From contig JAUSGG010000181.1 of the NCBI GenBank assembly GCA_030649165.1, positions 1 to 39,416 on the forward strand: DNA of 39,416 nt. The letters are read 5' to 3'. The notes beneath the pieces are model-generated. The model did not search any database. It was not told where the DNA came from and was given only the letters and a program-made list of their open reading frames with translations. A program made the translations under genes and the position numbers. Origin of the DNA: Armatimonadota bacterium (GTDB taxonomy: Bacteria; Armatimonadota; UBA5829; JAUSEB01). The stretch's first letter is position 1. Each line of letters opens with the position of its first letter. Of this stretch, positions 28,027 through 35,452 are shown piece after piece.

Positions 28027-28387
28027 AGATTGGAGACTCAGGCTGGAAGACATCATTGACGCGATCGGCAAGATAGAGCATTACGTCGAAGGCATGGATT
28101 TCGAGGCATTCGAATCCGACGAAAAGACCATAGACGCTGTCCTGCGGAACATGGAGATCATCGGAGAGGCCTCCAGGTATGTGCCTGACCCTGTCGAAGA
28201 ATCGTACACCGACATTCCGTGGCACAAAATGCGCGGCATTCGCAATGTAGTCGCGCATGAGTACTTCGGCGTGAGCATACCCATCATCTGGCGCACCCTC
28301 AAGGAGGATATTCCGCCTTTGGTCCCGATGCTCAGACAGGTCCTGCAGGACGACGCCGATGGGTTCCTGGGGAAAACGGGTGAGTGA
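28016..28387 (+). CDS. hepT: HEPN-domain RNase toxin (HepT-like, DUF86)
   Basis: This all-alpha protein of 123 aa is of DUF86/HEPN type. It contains the Rx4HxY motif as RNVVAHEY (R76, H81, Y83), the RNase active site, with the tyrosine that partner MNT proteins modify. The start codon lies inside the end of mntA, indicating translational coupling. The expected role is a toxin cutting RNA when the antitoxin is lost, protecting against phage or stabilising DNA. The next gene follows 3 nt after its stop, so it is probably in the same transcript. Confidence 0.9.
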   Translation: MSSRDWRLRLEDIIDAIGKIEHYVEGMDFEAFESDEKTIDAVLRNMEIIGEASRYVPDPVEESYTDIPWHKMRGIRNVVAHEYFGVSIPIIWRTLKEDIPPLVPMLRQVLQDDADGFLGKTGE

Positions 28388-28390
28388 GCG

Positions 28391-29566
28391 GTGTTGGTCA
28401 GCGCTGTGACACACCGAGAGCGTTTCTTCGCGGTAATGGAGAACCGGCCCGTCGACCGGCCGCCCTTCTTCCCGGACATCACCGACTGGTACAAGGCAAG
28501 GCGCGCGCCGGTCGGCGAGCCGCAGAAGTACGGCACGGGCGAGTTCATCTTCGACGACGACCCCTTCCACCGCAATCAGATCGATATGCCGGAGCGCTTC
28601 CGGGACTTCACTCTGTTCGACTTCTACCGCGAATTCGACTGGGGCTGCCCGGTCCACGCGTACGGGTCGTATGAAGTGCATTACGAGGGGGTCTGTGTTC
28701 GCGAGGAACGCGAAGGGACGCGCCGCCGCGAGATCGTCGAAACGCCGGTCGGGACTCTTCACACCATCTGGGGTATGGCTCCGTTCGGCAGCGAGTCTAT
28801 TGTCCGATACCCAGTCCAAGGGCCGGACGACGTTCCCGCGCTGGAATTCCTTGCCGCGCATACTCACTACCGGGGCCAACCCGAGATCGTCCGCCGTATC
28901 CTGTACGCGCTGGGCGACCGCGGCGTGCTCGATATTCCGATATGGCGCACGCCGTTCGGCTCCCTCGTCCAGGACTATATGGGATATGAAGCCGTAGCCT
29001 ATGCCCTGGCGGACGACCCTGGAATTGTGCGTCGCCTGATGACCGCCTTGGAAGCCGGCTTCTTTGAACGGGTTCGCGTGGCGAGTGAGCTGCCCGGCAG
29101 GATTGTCATCATCACGGACCACGCCGACGAGCACCTGATCAGCCCGCGGCAGCTCAGGGACTACTGCGCGCCATACTACAGAGAAGCCCAGTCTATCCTT
29201 CACAGGGCGGGCAAGCTGGTTTCAACGCACCTTGACGGGAATATTCGCGGCTACCTTGGATTGCTCGCAACAGCCGGGTTCGACCTTCTGGACGGCTGCA
29301 CGCCCGCCCCAATGGGTAACTACGAACCGGAGGACTTGGCGACCGTTCTGGGGTCGAACGTGAAGGCGTACTGCGGCGTCCCCTCCGCGTTGTTCTGCGC
29401 GGGTGAGGACTTTGACGAAATACTGGCATACGGCAAACGCATACTCGATAGCCTCAGCCCGTATGTGATCCTCAACGTCGGAGACGTCCTTCCGCCAAAT
29501 GGCAAGATCGAGCACGTCATCGCGTTGGGGGAGATGGTGAAGCAGACCCACCGCCCGCCCGATTGA
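28391..29566 (+). CDS. Uroporphyrinogen decarboxylase-like (URO-D superfamily) protein
   Basis: The protein (391 aa, GTG start) is a TIM-barrel of the URO-D/methyltransferase superfamily. It starts with the typical THRERFFAVMENRPVDRPPF and has IITDHADEHLISPRQLRDYCAPYYRE, VSTHLDGNIRGYLGLL and GFDLLDGCTPAPMG. The last two segments are where MtaA-type cobamide methyltransferases carry a His-x-Cys zinc site; here it is H-L-D, so the usual zinc cysteine is missing. It is longer than true HemE and lacks its hallmark N-terminal motifs, so haem synthesis is unlikely. A sugar- or methyl-related barrel function is possible but unproven. It lies directly behind the MNT/HEPN pair with no obvious metabolic link. 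Confidence 0.82.
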   Translation: MLVSAVTHRERFFAVMENRPVDRPPFFPDITDWYKARRAPVGEPQKYGTGEFIFDDDPFHRNQIDMPERFRDFTLFDFYREFDWGCPVHAYGSYEVHYEGVCVREEREGTRRREIVETPVGTLHTIWGMAPFGSESIVRYPVQGPDDVPALEFLAAHTHYRGQPEIVRRILYALGDRGVLDIPIWRTPFGSLVQDYMGYEAVAYALADDPGIVRRLMTALEAGFFERVRVASELPGRIVIITDHADEHLISPRQLRDYCAPYYREAQSILHRAGKLVSTHLDGNIRGYLGLLATAGFDLLDGCTPAPMGNYEPEDLATVLGSNVKAYCGVPSALFCAGEDFDEILAYGKRILDSLSPYVILNVGDVLPPNGKIEHVIALGEMVKQTHRPPD

Positions 29567-29592
29567 CTTGCGGCAGCGTACGGAGCTATAGT
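29563..29592 (+). promoter_or_regulatory. Sigma-70 promoter of the efflux genes
   Basis: TTGACT (29563-29568), an 18-nt spacer and TATAGT (29587-29592). The -35 box overlaps the stop codon of the preceding gene. A start near 29600 would leave about a 50-nt leader before the TTG start. Confidence 0.65.
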
Positions 29593-29610
29593 GTGAATAC
29601 GATCATACTA
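29589..29610. promoter_or_regulatory. Possible operator: inverted repeat overlapping the -10 box
   Basis: TAGTGTGA (29589-29596) and TCATACTA (29603-29610) are inverted repeats matching at 7 of 8 positions around a 6-nt spacer. The location is right for a TetR- or MarR-type repressor of the pump, though no such regulator gene is seen in the window. Confidence 0.45.
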
Positions 29611-29651
29611 AGCATCCTTGGTTGTGCGCAACCGTAGGTAGGTAGTATCGC

Positions 29652-30938
29652 TTGGCAGCCCAACAACCTGAACCCCAATCTCCGACGCCGAACAACCGGC
29701 GCAAGTTTGTAATCATCGGCCTCCTGCTGATTCTGACTATAGCCGGTCTCACCTATTGGCTCCTTGGACGCGGTAAGGTCTCCACAGACGACGCCCAGAT
29801 CAACGGCAACCTTGTCCCTATCAGTCCGCGTGTGGCCGGCTACGTGTCCGGGATAGCCGTATCGGAAAACCAGCAGGTTAAAGCCGGCCAACTCCTGGTC
29901 CAGCTCGACCAGCGGGACCTTGAAGCAAAGGCGCTCAGGGCTGAGGCCGATATGGCCAGCCAGCGCGCACAGACCACGGCGGCAGAGGCTCAGTTGGCGC
30001 TGACTGAGCGCACCGCCCCTGCCGGCGCGAGCCAGGCGCGGGCCGGGGTGGCGGCAGCCGAGTCCGGCGTGGCGGCGGCGCAGAAGCAAATCGCGGCCGC
30101 GGAAGCGCAGGTCGCGGCGGCGCGGGCTGTTTTGCGGGCCGCTCAGGCGGAGGTGAGATCCGCCGGCGCCCAAGCAGCCAAAGCCGCGGCGGACGCGGTG
30201 CGATATAGAGAGCTCTACGCCAAGGGCGCCGTTGCCAAACAGCAACTGGACGCGATTGAGGCCGCAAACACCTCCGCACAGGCGGCTCTGGATGCGGCCG
30301 GAGACAGGGTGAACGCCGCAAAGGCCGCCGAGGCTCAGGCCCGCACCGGGATCGGGCAGGCGAAGGCGGGTTTGACCCAGGCCCGGGCGCAGGTCGCGCG
30401 GGCGCGGGCGGCGCAATCGGGAGCAGAGACATCCCCGCAGCAGATATCGATCAGCGCTTCCCAGCAGAAAGCGGCCGCGGCGCGCATCGCCCAATCCGCC
30501 GCCGATTTGCGAAATGCGAAGCTGCAGTTGTCCTACACCACGATAACCGCGCCTGTCGCCGGAGTCGTGAGTCAGAAATCCGTCGAACCCGGTCAATACG
30601 TCCAACCGGGCCAACTGCTGATGGCTATCGTCCCGCTCAAAAACGTCTGGATCGTCGCTAACTTCAAAGAGACTCAGATCGGGCAAATGCGCCCCGGACA
30701 ACGAGCGGATATAGATGTGGACAGCTATCCGGGCCGCGCCTTCAGCGGCAGGATTCAGAGCATAGGCGCGGCCACGCAGTCCAAGTTCAGCCTGCTGCCG
30801 CCCGAGAACGCCACCGGAAATTTCGTCAAGGTGGTGCAGAGAGTCCCGGTCAAGATCGTATTCGATCGACCGATTCCCCGCGACGTGGTCCTGCGCCCGG
30901 GGCAGAACGTCAGAGCCACGGTCCGGCTCGGAAGATAG
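29652..30938 (+). CDS. HlyD/EmrA-family membrane fusion protein
   Basis: This periplasmic adaptor links an inner-membrane pump to an outer-membrane channel. From the TTG start, one N-terminal transmembrane helix (19-40, FVIIGLLLILTIAGLTYWLL) follows a short cytoplasmic tail. The first half of the lipoyl-type barrel (about 44-90: ISPRVAGYVSGIAVSENQQVKAGQLLVQLD) leads into a long alanine-rich coiled coil (about 95-290, with two runs of ~8-residue A/Q heptads). The second half has ITAPVAGVVSQKSVEPGQYVQPGQ and a beta-barrel with VWIVANFKETQIGQMRPGQ, classic EmrA wording. Length (428 aa) is a little over EmrA's. Paired with the MFS gene downstream. The TTG start has no strong RBS but no better in-frame start exists. 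Confidence 0.9.
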   Translation: MAAQQPEPQSPTPNNRRKFVIIGLLLILTIAGLTYWLLGRGKVSTDDAQINGNLVPISPRVAGYVSGIAVSENQQVKAGQLLVQLDQRDLEAKALRAEADMASQRAQTTAAEAQLALTERTAPAGASQARAGVAAAESGVAAAQKQIAAAEAQVAAARAVLRAAQAEVRSAGAQAAKAAADAVRYRELYAKGAVAKQQLDAIEAANTSAQAALDAAGDRVNAAKAAEAQARTGIGQAKAGLTQARAQVARARAAQSGAETSPQQISISASQQKAAAARIAQSAADLRNAKLQLSYTTITAPVAGVVSQKSVEPGQYVQPGQLLMAIVPLKNVWIVANFKETQIGQMRPGQRADIDVDSYPGRAFSGRIQSIGAATQSKFSLLPPENATGNFVKVVQRVPVKIVFDRPIPRDVVLRPGQNVRATVRLGR

Positions 30939-30969
30939 TTCATGGTTCATGGTTGATAGTTCATGGTTT
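30938..30969. repeat. Left arm of an inverted repeat flanking a gene relic
   Basis: GTTCATGGTTCATGGTTGAT continues to AGTTCATGGTTT. Its reverse complement matches 31246-31277 with only two differences in about 31 bases. The two arms enclose a roughly 280-bp segment. Confidence 0.7.
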
Positions 30970-31000
30970 GTCGTGCTTGGGTGGCGGTTTGGGAGGGTAG

Positions 31001-31233
31001 ATGGTCGCGATCAAGACAATAGAGGATATCGAGGTATGGAGAGAGGCTCGGAAGCTCGCGGCCGATGTCTACAGGCTCTCGATCGGGCGTTATTTGCAAT
31101 GACGCCCGCGACAGAACTTGGGGATTTGAAATCCCGATATTCGGTCTCGCACGCGATGGCATATCGCGAGCGATCAAGCTATATGGATTACCTGAAGCGC
31201 ACCCCGAATCGGCCCAAACCCGAACCGCCGTAA
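31001..31233 (+). pseudogene. Decayed four-helix-bundle (23S rRNA intervening-sequence-type) protein gene
   Basis: The ATG at 31001 gives MVAIKTIEDIEVWREARKLA and 13 more residues ending at a TGA (31100). This matches the opening of the four-helix-bundle/IVP family ('IKsfEDiEvWk.AReLa..vY.lt'). Past the stop, pieces such as ISRAIK in another frame resemble the family's 'DQIRRAAVS' helix, but no coherent frame remains. Complete members are about 115-125 aa. It lies inside a perfect-looking inverted repeat between the two efflux genes. The function of intact members is unknown; it is considered a relic. Confidence 0.6.
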
Positions 31234-31245
31234 ACATCAACGACC

Positions 31246-31277
31246 AACCATGAACCATCAACCATGAACCATGAACC
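31246..31277. repeat. Right arm of the inverted repeat, overlapping the EmrB-like start codon
   Basis: AACCATGAACCATCAACCAT continues to GAACCATGAAC. It pairs with 30938-30969. The start codon of the MFS gene (31271) is inside this arm, so translation initiation may be affected by the hairpin. Confidence 0.7.
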
Positions 31278-32845
31278 AACAACCTGACATACAGGAACAA
31301 GGCTGGTGCCCGATAGGCACGCCGGGCATCGTCGCGCTGTCGGTGATGCTCGCCACGTTCATGGAAGTCCTCGACACGACCGTGGTGAACGTGTCCCTGC
31401 CGCATATTTCCGGCAATCTCTCCGCTACCATAGATGAGACCACGTGGGTTATCACCTCATACCTCGTATCCAATGCGATTGTCTTGCCGGCTACCGGATG
31501 GCTGAGCCGGGTGTTCGGGCGAAAGAAATTCTACATGACCTGCGTGGCCGCTTTCGCGGTGGCGTCGTTTCTGTGCGGGCTTGCGCCGTCGCTTCCGTGG
31601 CTCGTGTTCTTCCGCGTGCTTCAGGGCCTGTGCGGCGGCGCGCTCCAGCCGATCTCACAGGCGATATTGCTGGAGAGTTTCCCTCTGCGAAAACGCGGAA
31701 TGGGGATGGCGATATTCGGCATCGGCGTCGTCTTCGCGCCGATTATCGGTCCGACGCTTGGCGGCTGGATAACGGACAACTTCACCTGGCGTTGGATATT
31801 CTACATCAACATACCTGTCAGTGTCCTTTCCCTTACGCTGACAGAGATGTACATCGTGGATCCGCCCTATCTGCGGCGCGGCGTGACGAAGGTAGACTAT
31901 GCAGGGCTGGGGCTTCTCGCCGTCGGCATAGGCGCGCTCCAGATTGTGCTGGACAACGGGCAGCGCAAGGACTGGTTCGAGACGTCCTGGATAACCCAGC
32001 TCAGCATTATTGCCGTCGTATGCCTGATAGCGCTTGTGGTTTGGGAACGGAGGGCGGAGCACCCGATCATCGACCTCAGCGTGTTCAAGGCGCGGAATTT
32101 TGCGCCCGGAGCGCTGCTCATATTCATGCTCGGCATAGCCCTTTACGGCAGTCTCGTTTTGCTTCCGATATTCCTGCAGAACCTGCTCGGATATACCGCG
32201 ATGCAGAGCGGGTTGGCGATGTCGCCCGGCGGAATCGGCACGCTGATTTTCATGCCTCTCGTCGGATACCTTGTGGGCAAACGCGACGCTCGGTACCTGA
32301 TCATATTCGGCCTGGCGATGATGTCGACCTCGATGTTCATGATGTCGCATTACAACCTCCAGATCAGCTTCTGGCACGCAATGTACCCCCGCATCGTCAT
32401 GGGCATGGGTCTCGCCTTCCTGTTCGTTCCGATCGCGACCGCGACGTTCGCATTCACGCCGCGGGAGCAGATGGGCACGAGCACGGGATTGTTCAACCTG
32501 ATGCGAAACGTCGGCGGGAGTTTCGGCATAGCGGGCGTTACGACGATGCTTGCCAGGCGGGCGCAGTTTCATCAGTCAAGGCTGGGCGAGCACATTACCG
32601 GGTACAATCCGTTCGTGCAGGAGGCGATGCGGAAGTCGGTCGCGGCGCTGGTCGCCCACGGGCAGAGCTACTGGCTCGCGCAAAAACAGGCCCTGGGGCT
32701 GGCGTACTTCGGCGTTCTGCGCCAGGCCGCCTTAATGTCTTTTGTAGACTGCTTCCGGCTGCTCGGCGTTATAATGCTGGTCTTGATTCCCGTGGTCTTC
32801 ATCATGCGCCGCCCGCCCCGGCACGGACCGGCGACGGGGCATTAG
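31271..32845 (+). CDS. DHA2/EmrB-family MFS efflux transporter
   Basis: The protein (524 aa) is an inner-membrane proton-driven drug exporter with 14 predicted membrane segments. TM1 carries the DHA2 phrase MEVLDTTVVNVSLPHI; loop 2-3 has GWLSRVFGRKKFY (the MFS GxLaDrxGrkxxl motif), and the motif C region is FGIGVVFAPIIGPTLGGWI. The long TM13-14 loop and cytoplasmic end (MRRPPRHGP) are as in EmrB. It partners the EmrA-like adaptor 330 bp upstream. No TolC-like channel gene is seen. The ATG at 31271 has no Shine-Dalgarno and lies in the right arm of an inverted repeat. The substrate is not predictable from sequence. Confidence 0.93.
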   Translation: MNQQPDIQEQGWCPIGTPGIVALSVMLATFMEVLDTTVVNVSLPHISGNLSATIDETTWVITSYLVSNAIVLPATGWLSRVFGRKKFYMTCVAAFAVASFLCGLAPSLPWLVFFRVLQGLCGGALQPISQAILLESFPLRKRGMGMAIFGIGVVFAPIIGPTLGGWITDNFTWRWIFYINIPVSVLSLTLTEMYIVDPPYLRRGVTKVDYAGLGLLAVGIGALQIVLDNGQRKDWFETSWITQLSIIAVVCLIALVVWERRAEHPIIDLSVFKARNFAPGALLIFMLGIALYGSLVLLPIFLQNLLGYTAMQSGLAMSPGGIGTLIFMPLVGYLVGKRDARYLIIFGLAMMSTSMFMMSHYNLQISFWHAMYPRIVMGMGLAFLFVPIATATFAFTPREQMGTSTGLFNLMRNVGGSFGIAGVTTMLARRAQFHQSRLGEHITGYNPFVQEAMRKSVAALVAHGQSYWLAQKQALGLAYFGVLRQAALMSFVDCFRLLGVIMLVLIPVVFIMRRPPRHGPATGH

Positions 32846-32882
32846 TTCGAGCCAGTAGCTTCCCGTAGCTCGCGCGTTCCCG

Positions 32883-32888
32883 TATAAT
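32883..32888 (+). promoter_or_regulatory. Consensus -10 box of the HAD gene, giving a near-leaderless transcript
   Basis: TATAAT at 32883-32888 lies only 10 nt before the ATG at 32899; a weak -35 (TTCCCG, 32860-32865) is 17 nt upstream. No Shine-Dalgarno fits in between, so translation would begin almost at the 5' end. Confidence 0.5.
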
Positions 32889-32898
32889 AACCCTTGTT

Positions 32899-33693
32899 AT
32901 GTCCAGCAGCGCCCGTTATGACGCCATAGTCTTCGATCTTCTCGACACCCTCTACCCCTGGGGGCCTGACAGATACTCTCAGGCGCTCGATGCGCTCTGT
33001 GACACCGTCGCGAAGGCATGCGCTCCGGTCACTTCCGAGGAGGTCAAGGCCGTTTACGTAGACATAAGGACGAGGTATTCCGCCGAGAACCTGTCCCGTT
33101 TGGTGGAAAATGATTTTCCCGCTTTCGTCCTGGAACTCACGGCCAGCCTCGGAGCACGGGAACCTGGTGAACTCGCGCGAGAAGGCGTCCGCGCATACAA
33201 CTCCGCCTTCGCCGCCGCGCTCGAGCTACCCGGCGGTGTCTTTGATATGCTGCGCAGGCTCTCAACCAGCTTCAATCTGGGCGTTCTCTCCAACTATCCT
33301 ACGTCCGGCGGAATACGCCAGGCGCTTCAGCGCGACGGACTGGCTAACGTGCTCAAAGCCATCGTCGTATCCGCGGAAGTGGGATACATCAAGCCCCACC
33401 CCGCAATGTTTCGCGCCGTCCGCGGGGAACTCGGCTGCCCTCCCGACCGAGTCCTCTTCGTCGGCGACACGTTCGAGAGTGACGTGGTCGGCGCGTGGCT
33501 CGCCGGAATGCCGTGTGTTCGTATCACGCCGTCCGCGTCGGGCGTGGAGCAGGGACAGTTCTTCAACGGCCACATTCGCAAATGGCTGGAGTCGCAGACG
33601 GACCTCAAGTGGCGCGATGCGAAGCCTATCGTAGAGCTGGAAAACGTCGCCCAGCTCGAACGCTGGTTGGAGAAGTTGAATGTTGAAGGTTGA
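32899..33693 (+). CDS. HAD-superfamily hydrolase
   Basis: The 264-aa protein has the HAD motifs in order: I, VFDLLDTLY (nucleophile Asp in DLLDT); II, LGVLSNYPTSGG (Ser); III, VGYIKPHPAMF (Lys); IV, VLFVGDTFESDVVGA (acidic pair). A helical C1-type cap fits between motifs I and II (about 20-110). Motif I has Leu at the +2 position where phosphatases normally have the acid/base Asp, as in the dehalogenase-like/DxFDTL branch. It is therefore uncertain whether it is a phosphatase, phosphonatase-type or dehalogenase-like enzyme. Cytoplasmic, with its own near-leaderless promoter. A C-terminal extension of about 35 aa after motif IV is present. Confidence 0.88.
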   Translation: MSSSARYDAIVFDLLDTLYPWGPDRYSQALDALCDTVAKACAPVTSEEVKAVYVDIRTRYSAENLSRLVENDFPAFVLELTASLGAREPGELAREGVRAYNSAFAAALELPGGVFDMLRRLSTSFNLGVLSNYPTSGGIRQALQRDGLANVLKAIVVSAEVGYIKPHPAMFRAVRGELGCPPDRVLFVGDTFESDVVGAWLAGMPCVRITPSASGVEQGQFFNGHIRKWLESQTDLKWRDAKPIVELENVAQLERWLEKLNVEG

Positions 33694-34388
33694 AAGAGCC
33701 GGAGCAGCCTCGCCCTAACCCCGTCCCAGGAGGAGGGGGACTTCCCGATCCATCGGGACTGAGGTGGGGCCGCGGTGACCGTGTTAACATTTTGGTCATC
33801 GAAGGCGGGATGGGCGGTTTTCTCCTCATTTTGCATTTTTTGTGCGTGAACCGCCCCAAAACTGCTCCATTTCCGCGCGATTCTGCGCTGTAATAGCGCT
33901 GAAACTGGCCGAAACTGATGTACAAAGCTGTGAAAACGAGCCGAAAACGCGCGTAACATCACCGAAACTAACCAAAACCGCTCCGAAATCGTAGTTGATG
34001 GTTGGGGAGGGGATGTAACCGCCGATGGACGCGGAGGGGGGAGGTTTGCAAGGGATTTAACCACAGATCACACAGATGGACACGGAGGGGGAGGGAGCGG
34101 GCTGTCGGACCGGAAAAACCAACCGCCGATGGACGCGGATGGACGCGGAGGGGGGAGGTTTGCAGGGGATTTAACCACAGATCGCACAGATGGACACGGA
34201 TGGGGGGAGCGGGCTGTCGGACCGGAAAGCTCAACTCGCCGATGAACGCGGATGGACGCGGAGGGGGGAAGAGGGAGGAACCGCAGAGACGCAGAGGACA
34301 CAGACGGGGGGAGGGGAGGTTTGTGAGGGCGGGGAGGGGGTGGGAGAAAAAGTGGGATATGTCCCCGCGGGCTTAGGACGGTGTTTCG
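33694..34388. other. Roughly 700-bp gene-free, repeat-rich stretch
   Basis: No credible gene is seen on either strand. The left part has a perfect hairpin (TCCCGAT/ATCGGGA, 33743-33758) and, around 33895-33990, several spaced CCGAAA motifs. The right part is a degenerate tandem repeat. Confidence 0.7.
34017..34270. repeat. Degenerate tandem repeat of about 104-112 bp, 2.3 copies
   Basis: Units begin with (A)ACCGCCGATGGACGCGG at 34017 and 34121, and with AACTCGCCGATGAACGCGG at 34233. Each of the first two continues through GGGGGGAGGTTTGCA, ATTTAACCACAGATC(A/G)CACAGATGGACACGGA and GAGCGGGCTGTCGGACCGGAAA. The second unit has an extra GGATGGACGC. Phrases such as 'ACCACAGATCACACAGATGG' are well known as dispersed intergenic repeats. 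Not CRISPR: the units are not separated by unique spacers. Confidence 0.75.
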
Positions 34389-34485
34389 CCCCACACCTCC
34401 GCGATCTTCGCCTTGATCCGCGACTGCATCGCCTCGATCAGCTTCTTGTTCGCCTCGATGGCCGTCCGCTCTTCCTCGATCTCTG
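34389..34485 (-). pseudogene. Detached second copy of the HsdMS gene's 3' end
   Basis: This 97-bp block equals 36709-36805, the last codons of the fused methylase-specificity gene, with 4 differences. In the minus-strand frame it encodes AIEANKKLIEAMQSRIKAKI-type residues, i.e. the last 30-odd residues of HsdMS, then diverges. No start or upstream coding sequence belongs to it. It marks either an old duplication of the gene end, or the remains of a second specificity subunit gene, on the far side of the DUF433/PIN/DUF1828 cluster. Confidence 0.85.
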
Positions 34486-34504
34486 AGACACCCGAAAAGG
34501 AACT

Positions 34505-34521
34505 CCCTCGCAGTGCGAGGG
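34505..34521. terminator. Hairpin after the DUF1828 gene
   Basis: CCCTCGC and GCGAGGG pair perfectly around AGT, about 32 nt past the DUF1828 stop codon. There is no T-run, so terminator function is uncertain; the flanking bases also look like a dispersed repeat. Confidence 0.4.
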
Positions 34522-34552
34522 TCTCTGGCCCCGCACATTGCAGGATGGGGCA

Positions 34553-35338
34553 CTACAAGCCAGAGGCGGCCATGGCATCAGTCACGTAGGCCAGTATTCT
34601 CTCTTTATTGCCCCCCAAATTGGAAAACTGTCGTTCGCAAACGTCGGTGAACCGCGCCAAGACTTTGCGGCCTATCTCTTCCTGGTCCTCGAAGATGCCC
34701 ACGGCGCGAAACTGGAAGCCCCACTTCTCGAACCGATGTAAAGCGATTGTGGCGTCACGGACCTTAGCGTCCCCCGTTAGAGCGTATACGAACAGCGGGC
34801 GCGCCATGCCATTAACCCGGCAATCTACGGCGTAATTGCTTTCGGGGTCTAAGACGGGGTCGTGCCAGTCGAAGGTGCGCCGTTGGTCCTCGACCTTCTC
34901 TGTCAGGAACAGCTTGAAGTCCGCCAAAAACGCGGAACGCACCTGTTCTCTGGAAAGGAATTCAACATCGGTGATCTTGAGCAATGCTTGGACAAAACTG
35001 TACAGAGCGTCTCCGTAATCCTCATCCGGCACAGGGAGCGTCAGCTCTCCATCTCTATCCTGAACCGAGAACACACTCAGGGCATTGGTAATGATTTTCT
35101 GTCTGGCGCCGGAAGTGAGGTCTTTATGGTCCAGACTGTAAGACAGATGCATATAGGTACTTCCCTCGTCTGAAAGAACCCAGTCTGCATTCTCTCTTCG
35201 CAACACAATGCCCAGGTGGTCGCCGTCGTCGAACTTGAACGGCGTGAACACTCTGAAGCGGTCAACCCCTTCCGGCATCAGCCTTACAGTTCCGCTAACC
35301 TTCTGTTTGAGCAGTTCCTCGATCGCTGTTGCAGTCAT
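34553..35338 (-). CDS. DUF1828/DUF1829 domain protein
   Basis: The 261-aa soluble protein has an N-terminal DUF1828 domain (about 25-100: [32 protein letters not shown], the 'LTDdG' type phrase) and a C-terminal DUF1829-like domain (about 155-245: [37 protein letters not shown]). The ATG at 35338 follows AGGGGCG by 6 nt. Family function is unknown, although members are often found with mobile or defence genes. Last gene of a minus-strand cluster downstream of DUF433/PIN-like genes. Confidence 0.82.
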   Translation of the reverse strand: MTATAIEELLKQKVSGTVRLMPEGVDRFRVFTPFKFDDGDHLGIVLRRENADWVLSDEGSTYMHLSYSLDHKDLTSGARQKIITNALSVFSVQDRDGELTLPVPDEDYGDALYSFVQALLKITDVEFLSREQVRSAFLADFKLFLTEKVEDQRRTFDWHDPVLDPESNYAVDCRVNGMARPLFVYALTGDAKVRDATIALHRFEKWGFQFRAVGIFEDQEEIGRKVLARFTDVCERQFSNLGGNKERILAYVTDAMAASGL

Positions 35339-35352
35339 TTTGTTTCGCCCCT

Positions 35353-35436
35353 CTAGAACAAGCGGCCCTGTTCGTTCTCACCGTCAGGTAGCTCAAAGGC
35401 ACAGTCTTGAAGCAAACACGTTAGAGCATCGGCCAT
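35353..35436 (-). CDS. Possible 27-aa ORF between the PIN-like and DUF1828 genes
   Basis: On the minus strand the ATG at 35436 gives [20 protein letters not shown] and seven more residues, ending at TAG (35353-35355). The spacing fits an operon: 17 nt after the PIN-like stop and 14 nt before the DUF1828 start. No strong Shine-Dalgarno is present and no family is recognised, so it could be chance. Confidence 0.3.
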   Translation of the reverse strand: MADALTCLLQDCAFELPDGENEQGRLF

Positions 35437-35452
35437 TGTTGAGAGAGGGCCT

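Noticed and set aside
29586-30950. A 454-residue minus-strand open frame
   Set aside because: Mirrors the alanine-rich coiled coil of the EmrA-like gene, giving only G/L/R-rich sequence.
31001-31233. A functional four-helix-bundle protein
   Set aside because: A stop occurs after 33 codons and the remainder has no coherent frame.
34017-34270. CRISPR-like repeats
   Set aside because: Units are long, contiguous and degenerate, without unique spacers, and no cas genes are nearby.
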